Assembly: GCA_014377155.1 (NCBI GenBank)
Contig: JACMQD010000372.1
Location: 1-9,513 of the forward strand
Source of the DNA: Herminiimonas sp.
GTDB taxonomy: Bacteria; Pseudomonadota; Gammaproteobacteria; Burkholderiales; Burkholderiaceae
DNA length: 9,513 nt
Reading direction: 5' to 3'
A model generated the notes under the pieces. The model saw only the letters and a program-made list of their open reading frames with translations, ran no database searches and was not told the DNA's origin. Each line of letters opens with the position of its first letter. Within the stretch, counting starts at the first letter, position 1. This document shows, in pieces, positions 1-6,758 of this stretch. The translations under genes and the position numbers were made by a program.

Positions 1-379
1 GCCGCTGGTACTCATATTGTTTCAACAGGTCGAGCGCAGCGATATCGAGGGCGGAAAAATTACAACTCTCGAGCACCACGAACGGCGCCGCATCTGCCTT
101 GACGGCCTCGATCCAGCGCAACGCGCACAGACACCACTGGTCGCCTGCTTTTAGTCCAGGAAATCCCCACTGCGCCACCGGCGTACTCAGATCGTTGCCA
201 CGGCTCTTGCTAAAAGCCAGGAATTCATCGGTCATGATGGCGCAGATCACATGGGTGCCGACGTCCTCGTCGTTGGTTTTGCAGCAGCCGTCGCGAAAGA
301 ATCCGGTCAACGGGTCGAACGAGCAGGGTACCAGTGGTTGGCCGAAAACATTTCGGGCCGGTGGTGTGGGGATAGTCAT
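1..379 (-). CDS. DUF2237 family protein, 3' end cut by window edge
   Basis: I recognise the DUF2237 family (PF09996), small cytoplasmic proteins of about 120-130 aa without an established function. The 126 codons visible start at the ATG at 377-379 and are still open at base 1, so only a few residues are probably missing. Family hallmarks seen: NVFGQPLVPCS (residues 10-20), FFRDGCCKTNDEDVG (27-41), VICAIMTDEFLAFS (44-57), RGNDLSTP (60-67), GFPGLKAGDQWCLCALRW (72-89). Cysteines 19, 32, 33, 46, 83 and 85 lie in these conserved blocks and might bind a metal or form a reactive centre; that is inference. No other usable start lies between the ATG and the conserved NVFG, so the start is well constrained. 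There is no Shine-Dalgarno sequence; a TATAAT box ends 6 bases before the ATG, pointing to leaderless translation. Confidence 0.88.
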   Translation of the reverse strand, partial: MTIPTPPARNVFGQPLVPCSFDPLTGFFRDGCCKTNDEDVGTHVICAIMTDEFLAFSKSRGNDLSTPVAQWGFPGLKAGDQWCLCALRWIEAVKADAAPFVVLESCNFSALDIAALDLLKQYEYQR

Positions 380-385
380 GACCGC

Positions 386-413
386 ATTATAAGTCGTTCG
401 CGCGCTATGTGAA
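386..413 (-). promoter_or_regulatory. Sigma-70 promoter of the DUF2237 gene, leaderless
   Basis: On the minus strand there is TTCACA (408-413, five of six matches to the -35 consensus), a 16-base spacer and a perfect TATAAT -10 box (386-391). Only six bases separate the -10 box from the ATG at 379, so the expected transcription start (about 7 bases after the box) falls on or next to the A of the start codon. The strong match of both boxes makes this one of the clearest promoters in the window. Confidence 0.7.
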
Positions 414-486
414 TAAAACGGGAATTTCGGCAAATGCGGCTAGGAATTACAGGGCGCTTGTACTTGTGAAGCATGGTTCAAATTCA

Positions 487-515
487 CTGACCTGCGCGAG
501 CGCGTCAGATTTTTT
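487..515 (+). terminator. Orphan Rho-independent terminator-like hairpin
   Basis: The plus strand reads CTGAC, a CT bulge, GCG, loop CGAG, CGC, GTCAG (487-508), then A and six T (510-515). Paired arms followed at once by a T-tract are the standard intrinsic terminator layout. No intact plus-strand gene lies upstream: the DUF2237 gene points away. It may end a small RNA, a lost gene, or belong to the scar sequence next to it. Confidence 0.5.
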
Positions 516-554
516 GTGTATCCGGGGTCAGAAAAAATACCGAGAGGGAAAATC

Positions 555-926
555 CGTGACGAACTGCAATCGCGGTGGGTGCGGCGCCTGTGCCACCGTC
601 ATGTCGAATTGCCACGGCACACATTGCCGTCCCCACAGGCTTTTGTCGCAGCATCGCTTGCCGGAATGGGGTGGGGAATGCATCCGCAGCCATTAATCAG
701 CCACCATCTGAAGAGCGGTTCCCTTCAGGAGTTGGTACCGCACACGCCATTGGATGTGCCTTTGTATTGGCAACAGGCGCGGGCTGCTCCGTCGCTTCTG
801 GATCGCCTGACCCGCGAAGTGCATGCAGCGGCGCAGTCCGCGCTGTTGCGGCGCCAGAATGGAGTCCGGCTGTTGTTGCGCGATGCGGCTCAATCGTCCT
901 GCGCGAGCACAAGATTATCTGACTGA
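555..926 (+). pseudogene. argP: 3' remnant of an ArgP-type LysR regulator
   Basis: The frame from about 555 encodes the C-terminal part of a LysR-family regulator of the ArgP (IciA) type. ArgP activates the arginine exporter gene argO in response to arginine and lysine. Recognisable blocks are RDELQSRWVRRL, LPSPQAFVAASLAGMGWGM and TPLDVPLYWQQ, followed by the last helix ending near AAAQSALLRR at about 851. Full-length ArgP is about 295-300 aa; only about 100 aa remain, with no DNA-binding helix-turn-helix and only the tail of the effector domain. The codons just upstream (516-554) do not read as ArgP, and no other upstream frame supplies the missing part, so the gene is truncated at its 5' end by a deletion or insertion, not split by one frameshift. 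The frame has stayed open through the remnant, suggesting recent loss. It converges on the NRDE gene and its last codons overlap it by 12 bases. Confidence 0.72.
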
Positions 927-1640
927 CTGCTCGTTCATCGCCACAGTGCCATTGTCATGAATTTGCACGACAGTCGATACCCGGGTGCCATAATTTGGCG
1001 TGTCGATACAGACCGCCGACAGCACGCGTTCGAGTTCGATAGCCACGCCGGTCTTTGGAAGGCGGCAATCGGATGCGATGGTGGTATCGGTGAGCATTTC
1101 GAAATACGCGGCCTCCGGTGCACACTGGCATAGCAAGCTGGCGAACTGCGCTTTGGTCCTGACGACCTTCGGCCAAGGTGAGTCGAGCGACGCATTCGAC
1201 AAACCGTACACGCCGGGCGGCAGCGATTTGCCATTGCGCGGGTCTTCCTGCATGCGGTTCGAATACCAGATCAATTCGTGACGGTCACCGACCAGCAAGT
1301 TGTAGCCATTGAATTCGTCGGCGCGATCGCCGAGCCCGGCGACATAGTCGCGCGCCGTCATCGATCCGGCTAGGAAGTCGGCAACCAGGGCGCCGCGGCT
1401 GGTGGCATCGGTGCGCCGTTCGGACAGCGCGCGGATATTGGTGATGGCGGCAAAGCGGCCGTCGCGAGTGACCCCCATCCACGTACCGCCGCCCTGCAAG
1501 TCTCGTCCGGCATAAATCTGCGGATGATCGTCCCACCAGCAGGCCGATGCCGCCGGACGCTTATAGAATTCGTCGCGGTTGCCAGCGGCAATCAAGGACG
1601 TTCCGGGAATAACTTTCCACGCGAAGACAATCAGGCACAT
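915..1640 (-). CDS. NRDE family protein (TANGO2-like)
   Basis: A 241-aa protein of the NRDE/TANGO2 family (PF05742). It shows the family start MCLIVFAW with cysteine at residue 2, the name-giving NRDE motif at 21-24 followed by RP, and GGGTWMGV at 50-57. Bacterial members are sometimes compared with N-terminal nucleophile hydrolases, with Cys2 as possible nucleophile; the eukaryotic TANGO2 is linked to haem trafficking and lipid metabolism. The bacterial role is not settled. Length is typical (about 230-260 aa). No signal peptide, so cytoplasmic. Its start overlaps the end of the DUF4936 gene by 10 bases, implying translational coupling in one operon. It ends facing the argP remnant, and I see no clear terminator between the two. 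Confidence 0.9.
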   Translation of the reverse strand: MCLIVFAWKVIPGTSLIAAGNRDEFYKRPAASACWWDDHPQIYAGRDLQGGGTWMGVTRDGRFAAITNIRALSERRTDATSRGALVADFLAGSMTARDYVAGLGDRADEFNGYNLLVGDRHELIWYSNRMQEDPRNGKSLPPGVYGLSNASLDSPWPKVVRTKAQFASLLCQCAPEAAYFEMLTDTTIASDCRLPKTGVAIELERVLSAVCIDTPNYGTRVSTVVQIHDNGTVAMNEQSVR

Positions 1641-1918
1641 GGTGTAGGCTCCACAAAATATTCGGTGTGGCGCTTGCCGACGATTAGCAACGACAATCCG
1701 GACTGCGCGACAGCGCGCTCCAGTAACGCTTCAAACCCGGCCGGCACATCGGGATAGATTTCCATCCAGGTATGCAGGCCATCTGTCGTATCAGGGCGGC
1801 GCCTGAGTGCAGCCGCGACCGGTAGTGTTGTCTGCAATGAGGCCTGCATCATGCGTACTTTCGCCTGCAGTGCATCGGCGTGGGCGAGGTCAGCCTCATA
1901 ATAGATATACAAATCCAT
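1631..1918 (-). CDS. DUF4936 family protein
   Basis: A 95-aa protein beginning MDLYIYYEAD, which fits the DUF4936 family (PF16290) of small betaproteobacterial proteins without known function. Sequence seen: a beta-strand start (LYIYYE), a helix of about residues 12-30, then RRRPDTTDGLHTWMEIYPDVP and a C-terminal VGKRHTEYFVEP. The layout suggests a compact alpha/beta fold resembling ferredoxin-like dimeric barrels; that is inference from strand and helix pattern. The position between ygfZ and the NRDE gene is the usual one in Burkholderiales. The region before the ATG lacks a good Shine-Dalgarno sequence, though a stable hairpin lies 22-43 bases upstream. The 3' end overlaps the NRDE start by 10 bases. 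Confidence 0.85.
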   Translation of the reverse strand: MDLYIYYEADLAHADALQAKVRMMQASLQTTLPVAAALRRRPDTTDGLHTWMEIYPDVPAGFEALLERAVAQSGLSLLIVGKRHTEYFVEPTPCA

Positions 1919-1940
1919 ATTGGTTCGAGGGACAGGCCGT

Positions 1941-1961
1941 CAGCCTGCTTGAGCGAGGCTG
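1941..1961. other. Hairpin between ygfZ and the DUF4936 gene
   Basis: CAGCCTGC (1941-1948), loop TTGA, then GCGAGGCTG (1953-1961) forms an eight-pair stem with one bulged base. It sits in the 86-base gap between the ygfZ stop and the DUF4936 start. There is no T-tract on either side, so it is not a standard terminator; it might tune mRNA stability or readthrough from ygfZ. A single hairpin of this size could also be chance. Confidence 0.3.
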
Positions 1962-2004
1962 GGGTTAGCAGCGGCACTTCTACATCCTGTCGCGACTCGG
2001 ATCA

Positions 2005-3024
2005 TCAAGTGACGTCGATCAATTCGTAAGGCAACGGTGTAAAGCGAAGCGCCGGACCGCTGGCCGAGCCGAGGTGAATCGTGCCGCCTTCGAGCGCCGC
2101 CGATTTTACCTCGACCAGACAGAGCGCCTGATTGGGCGAAACCACTTCGGCATTGACCAGCATGCCGCATGGCTGCTGCGGATCGCCGGAGGCGAACACG
2201 TCCATGCCGGGCCTGGCGTCGATGCTGTCGACAGTGGCGATGTACATGCGGCGCTTGAGCTTGCCCAGATACTGGCTGCGTGCGACGATTTCCTGCCCTG
2301 GATAGCAGCCTTTTTTGAAATTGACGCCACCGATGACTTCGAAATTGATCATCTGTGGCACGAACTGGTCTTGCGTGGACTGGGCCACTTGCGGTAGTCC
2401 GGCACTGATCTCGGCCACGCGCCATGCGCGCGCACTGCTCACGGTCAATACGCCAGCGAGTTCATCCCAGGCCTCTGCAGCCATTGCGTGGCTCGTGATC
2501 CATTGATAACGCGGTCCGCTTGCGCTGTCGACGCAGCGGATCAGCGTACCGGCCGGCGATTCGGTCACCGCATAGGGCGTCGCCGGCATCGAGGGAAACC
2601 ATTTGGATAGTAAGATCGCCGCCGCTGGACCGGCCAGACCGAGCACGGCATGCTGGTCCGATACGTCGGCCAGTTTTGCCTTGGCACGCAGCACGAACAT
2701 TTGCAGGCGCTTTTGCACGCCTTGCTGGATATCGCCGGACAACTGCAGCATGATGGCGTCGGGGGTCTTCCACATCATCATCGTGGCAAGTAATCGTCCC
2801 TTCGGCGAACAATATCCGGCAAGGCGCGCTTCGGCCAGACCGAGATGTTCGACATCGTTGGTTAGTTGATTGTGAAGGAATGTGGCGGCATCGTCACCCG
2901 TGGCCGCGATCAGGCCGAGGTCGGCGAGCGGCGTCACGAAGTTCGTAATGGGCACGGTATCCGCCATCGGTCTTGCGCGGCTTTGCTCGACTATCCGAAG
3001 CCAGGTAGTTAACATTTCAGTCAT
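2005..3024 (-). CDS. ygfZ: YgfZ/GcvT-domain folate-binding protein
   Basis: A 339-aa protein of the YgfZ/GcvT family, cytoplasmic, known to help maintain [4Fe-4S] enzymes such as MiaB in a folate-dependent way. The signature KKGCYPGQE stands at residues 237-245, with the conserved Cys240 of the K-G-C-[YFW]-[TP]-G-Q-E motif. Other family features: a GcvT-like N-terminal block with FLHNQLTNDV (49-58) and YCSPKGRLLA (71-80), and the C-terminal barrel that follows the motif. Length matches the family. The first ATG at 3024 is weakly supported (GGA five bases upstream); Met20 at 2967 is a plausible alternative because the conserved domain begins around residue 24. It is divergent from mltG, with starts about 110 bases apart, and probably heads the transcript that includes DUF4936 and NRDE. 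Confidence 0.9.
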   Translation of the reverse strand: MTEMLTTWLRIVEQSRARPMADTVPITNFVTPLADLGLIAATGDDAATFLHNQLTNDVEHLGLAEARLAGYCSPKGRLLATMMMWKTPDAIMLQLSGDIQQGVQKRLQMFVLRAKAKLADVSDQHAVLGLAGPAAAILLSKWFPSMPATPYAVTESPAGTLIRCVDSASGPRYQWITSHAMAAEAWDELAGVLTVSSARAWRVAEISAGLPQVAQSTQDQFVPQMINFEVIGGVNFKKGCYPGQEIVARSQYLGKLKRRMYIATVDSIDARPGMDVFASGDPQQPCGMLVNAEVVSPNQALCLVEVKSAALEGGTIHLGSASGPALRFTPLPYELIDVT

Positions 3025-3067
3025 AAAATCCAGGTGGTTTGCTAGACATCCATTATTATTACGGCTC

Positions 3068-3076
3068 GATTATAGT
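3068..3076. promoter_or_regulatory. Overlapping divergent -10 boxes, ygfZ and mltG
   Basis: The core ATTATAGT at 3069-3076 reads TATAAT on the minus strand (3069-3074), about 44 bases upstream of the ygfZ start, and TATAGT on the plus strand (3071-3076), about 61 bases upstream of the mltG ATG. Neither has a good -35 hexamer at 16-18 bases. The surrounding region is AT-rich compared with the genes. The minus-strand box is the stronger candidate. Confidence 0.4.
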
Positions 3077-3137
3077 AGCGTCAGAAAAACGCGTTCGATC
3101 CGTGCGCGATTTCCCCATTCGACCAGGCTTCGTTTTA

Positions 3138-4124
3138 ATGAAAAGATTTTTGATTTCCCTTATCGTACTGTCCTTGCTGGCTGGTAGCTTGCTGTTTTAC
3201 TGGGCGCGTTCGCCGATCATCGGTACTGCCCAGACGCCTGTTGCCTTTGTCGTCAAGCCCGGCAGCGGCATACGCGGCTCGGCGCAGCAGATCGCCGCTG
3301 CTGGCGCACCGCTCAATACGCTGCTTTTCGAGATGCTCGCGCGATTCTCTGGCAAGGGCGACAAGCTGAAAGCCGGCAGCTATGAGCTTAAACCCGGGAC
3401 GACGCCGCTACGGCTGATCGATCAACTGGTGCGCGGCGAATTTGCCCAGGAATCGGTAGCCATTATCGAAGGCTGGACTTTCCGGCAGATGCGGCAGGCG
3501 ATCGACGGCCATCCGGCCTTGAAACATGATACGACGCAGCTGTCTGAAACCGAGTTGCTTGCCAAAGTGACTTCTGATTTCAAGGCGGCGGAAGGGCTGT
3601 TTTTTCCCGATACCTATTTATTTGCCAAAGGGTCGAGTGACCTGCAAGTATTCAAGCAGGCCCACGATTTGTTGATCAAGCGCCTCAACGACGCCTGGGC
3701 CATTCGCGATCCGACGCTGCCCTACAAGACGGCCTATGATGCCTTGATCATGGCATCGATTGTCGAAAAGGAAACCGGCCAGAAGTCCGAACGTGACATG
3801 ATCGCCGGCGTTTTTGTCAACCGGCTACGGCAAGGCATGTTGCTGCAAACCGATCCGACCGTCATTTATGGCATGGGCGACAAATACGCCGGAAACATTC
3901 GCAAGCGCGACCTACTCACCGACACCCTTTACAATACCTATACGCGCGCCGGCTTGCCGCCCACGCCAATTGCCTTGCCAGGTTCGGCGGCACTGGCGGC
4001 GGCTTTGAAACCGGCGCGCACCGATGCCTTGTATTTCGTATCGCGCAAGGACGGCACCAGCCAGTTTTCCAACAACCTTGATGACCATAATCGCGCGGTC
4101 AACAAATATCAGCGTGCCAAATAG
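3138..4124 (+). CDS. mltG: Endolytic murein transglycosylase
   Basis: MltG (YceG-like family, PF02618) cuts nascent peptidoglycan strands inside the chain and is thought to set glycan strand length. I place the start at the ATG at 3138, giving 328 aa and an N-terminal membrane anchor at about residues 4-22 (FLISLIVLSLLAGSLLFYW), as expected for this inner-membrane protein with a periplasmic domain; an upstream ATG at 3039 would add 33 residues unlike the family. A LysM-like part (about 35-90) precedes the catalytic domain. The active-site motif SIVEKETG lies at 207-214, with Glu210 matching the catalytic glutamate of E. coli MltG, followed by VFVNRL and LLQTDPTVIYG. The C-terminal NTYTRAGLPPTPIALPG block is also typical. 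It is first in a cluster with tmk and holB, an arrangement shared with many proteobacteria. Confidence 0.95.
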   Translation: MKRFLISLIVLSLLAGSLLFYWARSPIIGTAQTPVAFVVKPGSGIRGSAQQIAAAGAPLNTLLFEMLARFSGKGDKLKAGSYELKPGTTPLRLIDQLVRGEFAQESVAIIEGWTFRQMRQAIDGHPALKHDTTQLSETELLAKVTSDFKAAEGLFFPDTYLFAKGSSDLQVFKQAHDLLIKRLNDAWAIRDPTLPYKTAYDALIMASIVEKETGQKSERDMIAGVFVNRLRQGMLLQTDPTVIYGMGDKYAGNIRKRDLLTDTLYNTYTRAGLPPTPIALPGSAALAAALKPARTDALYFVSRKDGTSQFSNNLDDHNRAVNKYQRAK

Positions 4125-4165
4125 CGCCGGACCTGTTTGGCTGAACATATACGGATAAACAACAG

Positions 4166-4774
4166 ATGACACGCGGTAAATTCATTACGTTCGAGGGCAT
4201 CGACGGTGCGGGAAAGTCGACCCATCTGACATTTGTGGCAACGTACTTGCGCGCATGCGGGCGCACCGTCGTTACAACCCGCGAACCAGGTGGCACCGTG
4301 CTGGGCGAAAAACTTCGCGAGCTTGTGCTGCATGAAAAAATGCATCTCGAAACCGAAGCGTTGTTGATGTTCGCGGCTCGGCGCGAGCATATCGCGCAGG
4401 TCATCGAACCGGCACTCGCGCGCGGCGATTGGGTCATTTCCGATCGCTTCACCGATGCCACGTTTGCCTATCAGGGCGGCGGTCGCAAGCTCGGGCTGGA
4501 CAAGCTGGCAGCGCTTGAGCGGTGGGTTCATCCGGAATTGCAGCCCGACCTGACTTTGCTGTTCGATGTGCCGCTCGATATCGCACGCGCTCGCCTGGAC
4601 AGTAGTCGAACACTCGACCGTTTTGAGCAGGAAAAAGAAGATTTCTTTAGTGGCGTCAGAACAGAGTACCTGCGCCGCGCGAGTCGGTTTCCGCAGCGTT
4701 TTCGGGTGATCGACTCGGCCCGGGCCGTCGATGAAATCCAGGCAAGCATCGAGGCTATTCTTGGCCAGCTCTGA
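4166..4774 (+). CDS. tmk: Thymidylate kinase
   Basis: A 202-aa dTMP kinase that phosphorylates dTMP to dTDP with ATP, an essential cytoplasmic step in dTTP supply. Motifs: Walker A loop [10 protein letters not shown] (10-19), TREPGG (38-43) for substrate binding, [17 protein letters not shown] (91-107) with the conserved DR pair, and the LID region with [14 protein letters not shown] (143-156). The P-loop lacks a basic residue after the aspartate while the LID is arginine-containing, which is the bacterial type II (E. coli-like) arrangement. Length is normal. It lies 41 bases after mltG, and its stop codon is separated from the holB ATG by one base, indicating co-translation. The Shine-Dalgarno region is weak. 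Confidence 0.96.
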   Translation: MTRGKFITFEGIDGAGKSTHLTFVATYLRACGRTVVTTREPGGTVLGEKLRELVLHEKMHLETEALLMFAARREHIAQVIEPALARGDWVISDRFTDATFAYQGGGRKLGLDKLAALERWVHPELQPDLTLLFDVPLDIARARLDSSRTLDRFEQEKEDFFSGVRTEYLRRASRFPQRFRVIDSARAVDEIQASIEAILGQL

Positions 4775-4775
4775 G

Positions 4776-5816
4776 ATGTCCGGCGTCGTCTATCCATGGC
4801 AGAACGACGCCTGGCTGGAACTGCAGCGGTTGCGCGCGCGGTTGCCACATGCGGTCTTGTTCCACGGCGCCGAAGGCACTGGCAATGCCCACTTCGCCGA
4901 ACGGTTCGCGCAGTCGCTCTTGTGCGAGTCGCCGGCCGCCGATGGCCATGCTTGCGGCACGTGCATTTCGTGCGGCTGGTTTTCGAACTATGCGCATCCG
5001 GATTACCGCCGGGTCAGGCCGGAAGCGCTGGATGACGAAGACGGCGTCGATACCGATGAGGGCGCCGACGCCGTTGAAGAGAAAAAAACCGCGAAGACTG
5101 CCAAAGCACCGTCCCGGGACATCAAGATCGATCAGGTTCGCGCACTCGCGGGCTTCACCAATATTTCGACGCACCGGCAGGGCAAGCGGGTGATCCTGAT
5201 GTACCCGGCCGAAGCGCTTAACGGCCCGGCCGCCAATGCTTTGCTCAAGACCCTCGAAGAACCGCCGCCGGAGACGGTGTTTTTGATGGTATCGAACAGC
5301 CTTGATCGTCTGCTGCCGACCATCTTGTCGCGTTGTCGCAAGTTTGCCTTGCCGATGCCGGGTGCCGACGTCGCGCTGGCCTGGTTGGCTAGTCAGAATG
5401 TCAAGGACGCCGACGTCTGGCTTGCGGAACAGGGTGGCGCGCCGTTACTCGCGGTGGCTGCGTCCGAGGCTGGATCGCGCGCGACCATGGACGACTTCCT
5501 GGGTCAGCTTGCCAAGCCTGATATCGAGAGTGCGCTTAAAACTGCCGAGCGCCTGCAAAAGGTGCCGGTCACCGAACTTGTGGCGTGGCTGCAAAGATGG
5601 CTCCACGACGTGTTTTCGCTTAAAACTTCGGGCAGAATCCGGTATTATCCGCGGTACGAGTTGCACATTACCGCCGTGGCCGGCCGCACCGACCTGACGC
5701 GACTAATGGCAGCGATCAAATCGGCTGCCGATCGCCGCGCCATTGCGGAGCACCCGCTGTCTGCCAAGCTCTTCATCGAAGACATGTTGCTCGAATACGC
5801 GTCGCTGTTTACCTGA
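4776..5816 (+). CDS. holB: DNA polymerase III clamp loader subunit delta prime
   Basis: The delta prime subunit (346 aa) of the clamp loader that places the beta clamp on primed DNA. I chose the ATG at 4776, one base after the tmk stop, because MSGVVYPWQNDAW matches the family N-terminus. The Walker A region is degenerate (GAEGTGNA, 31-38, no GKT), as expected for an ATPase-inactive delta prime. Four cysteines at 50, 60, 63 and 66 form the zinc module, and SRC at 185-187 gives the arginine finger offered to a neighbouring subunit. DIKIDQVRAL (115-124) and LLKTLEEPPPETVF (156-169) are typical. Residues 85-113 form a strongly acidic then lysine-rich insert absent from E. coli HolB; I recall such inserts in Burkholderiales. 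The stop overlaps the pilZ ribosome-binding region. Confidence 0.95.
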   Translation: MSGVVYPWQNDAWLELQRLRARLPHAVLFHGAEGTGNAHFAERFAQSLLCESPAADGHACGTCISCGWFSNYAHPDYRRVRPEALDDEDGVDTDEGADAVEEKKTAKTAKAPSRDIKIDQVRALAGFTNISTHRQGKRVILMYPAEALNGPAANALLKTLEEPPPETVFLMVSNSLDRLLPTILSRCRKFALPMPGADVALAWLASQNVKDADVWLAEQGGAPLLAVAASEAGSRATMDDFLGQLAKPDIESALKTAERLQKVPVTELVAWLQRWLHDVFSLKTSGRIRYYPRYELHITAVAGRTDLTRLMAAIKSAADRRAIAEHPLSAKLFIEDMLLEYASLFT

Positions 5817-5826
5817 AAGGATCGTA

Positions 5827-6210
5827 ATGGCTGAACTACCTGCCGCTGCCAATGCCAGTGCGCCGGCTGTTGCGCGACCGTCGGTGCTGTCGCTTCCGAT
5901 AAAGGAAAAGGCGGCTCTGTATGCGGCGTACATGCCTTTCCTGAGCAATGGCGGCATCTTCGTGCCAACCAACAAGCCTTACAAGATCGGCGATGAAATC
6001 TATCTGATCCTGACTCTGATGGACGACACCACCAAATATCCGATTGCCGGCAAAATCGCCTGGATCACACCCGGTGGCGCCAACAACAACAAGGCGCAGG
6101 GCATCGGCGTGCATTTTTCGTCCGACGAAAGCGGCGTGCGCGTCAAGCAACGCATCGAAGAACTGCTGGGCGCGGCCATCGGCTCGTCCCGCGCAACTCA
6201 CACTCTGTAA
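5827..6210 (+). CDS. pilZ: Type IV pilus assembly protein PilZ
   Basis: A 127-aa single-domain PilZ protein. It starts at the ATG at 5827, preceded by AAAGGA and 10 bases after the holB stop. The core reads LSLPIKEKAALYAAYMPFLS (21-40), GGIFVPTNKPYKIGDEIYL, KIAWITPGG (76-84) and GIGVHF (92-97). The c-di-GMP-binding RxxxR and (D/N)xSxxG motifs of other PilZ domains are missing; this fits the original PilZ subfamily (as in Pseudomonas and Xanthomonas), which acts in pilus biogenesis through PilB and FimX-type partners instead of binding c-di-GMP itself. Position directly behind holB is conserved in beta- and gammaproteobacteria. The N-terminal 20 residues are alanine- and proline-rich and probably disordered. 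Confidence 0.93.
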   Translation: MAELPAAANASAPAVARPSVLSLPIKEKAALYAAYMPFLSNGGIFVPTNKPYKIGDEIYLILTLMDDTTKYPIAGKIAWITPGGANNNKAQGIGVHFSSDESGVRVKQRIEELLGAAIGSSRATHTL

Positions 6211-6214
6211 ATAC

Positions 6215-6712
6215 ATGTACTATTCGCACCGTCTTGCCCGCTTCGACGATCTGCCGGCGATTGTTGCCATCTACAACAGCACCGTCGCTTCGCGCGAAGT
6301 TACTGCCGACACCGAACCGGTGAGCGTCGAATCGCGCCATGCGTGGTTCGCCGACCACACGCCGGACAGGCGGCCGCTGTGGGTCGTCGAAAAAAACAAC
6401 GAGATTGTCGGTTGGTTGTCGTACTCCAATTTCTATGGGCGTCCGGCCTACGCCGGCACCGCCGAACTCTCGATCTACCTGCATGAATCCGCGCGGGGCA
6501 AGGGCCTGGGGCGTTACTTTTTGACAGCGGCGATCGAATTCGCGCCACAGGTGCGCGTCCACACACTGCTCGGCTTCATCTTCGGCCACAATGTCGCCAG
6601 CCTGGCGCTGTTCGAAAAATTCGGCTTTGCCCGCTGGGCCACCATGCCCGGCGTGGCGACCCTGGACGGCATCGAGCGCGATCTGATCATCGTCGGCAAG
6701 CGCGTCGCCTGA
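6215..6712 (+). CDS. GNAT N-acetyltransferase, phosphinothricin-acetyltransferase type
   Basis: A 165-aa acetyl-CoA-dependent acetyltransferase. It resembles the PAT/Bar/MnaT group: an N-terminal DLPAIVAIYNSTV (12-24), PVSVESRHAWFADHTP (35-50), GWLSYSNFYGRPAYAGTAELSIYLH (66-90), the acetyl-CoA motif ARGKGLG (93-99), and GHNVASLALFEKFGF (124-138). Relatives acetylate phosphinothricin, methionine sulfoximine or similar amino-acid analogues; the substrate here is inferred only at group level. The ATG at 6215 lies four bases after the pilZ stop, so it is very likely translated from the same message, although no clear Shine-Dalgarno is visible. In the layouts I know, tatD often follows pilZ directly, so this gene may be a lineage-specific addition. 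Confidence 0.9.
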   Translation: MYYSHRLARFDDLPAIVAIYNSTVASREVTADTEPVSVESRHAWFADHTPDRRPLWVVEKNNEIVGWLSYSNFYGRPAYAGTAELSIYLHESARGKGLGRYFLTAAIEFAPQVRVHTLLGFIFGHNVASLALFEKFGFARWATMPGVATLDGIERDLIIVGKRVA

Positions 6713-6746
6713 TTGGGCCGTGGCGGCGTCCACCGTCGGTACAGCG

Positions 6747-6752
6747 TACAAT
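6747..6752 (+). promoter_or_regulatory. -10-like box just before tatD
   Basis: TACAAT at 6747-6752 is followed by six bases and then the tatD ATG at 6759, the same geometry as the DUF2237 promoter. No matching -35 hexamer is visible at 16-18 bases, so it is weaker evidence. It may provide a leaderless tatD transcript independent of the upstream cluster. Confidence 0.35.
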
Positions 6753-6758
6753 CCGCCC

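Larger units (their letters stand above)
380..554. other. Non-coding stretch with mobile-repeat-like scar
   Basis: Between the DUF2237 start and the argP remnant I see no credible gene. It holds the DUF2237 promoter, the orphan terminator at 487-515, and the string TATCCGGGGTCAGA (518-531) followed by six A. The sequence CCGGGGTCAGA resembles text I recall beside REP-associated (Y1/RAYT) transposase elements in proteobacteria; this is a memory-based resemblance, not a match I could test. The hexamer GTCAGA occurs twice (504-509 and 526-531), which could be a small target duplication or chance. Confidence 0.35.

Noticed and set aside
99..392. Plus-strand open frame of 97 codons at the left edge
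   Set aside because: It lies opposite the DUF2237 gene, whose conserved motifs are on the minus strand.
474..487. tRNA T-arm-like string GGTTCAAATTC
   Set aside because: The flanking bases do not form a T stem (only two of five positions pair well), and no D-arm, anticodon arm or acceptor pairing could be found around it.
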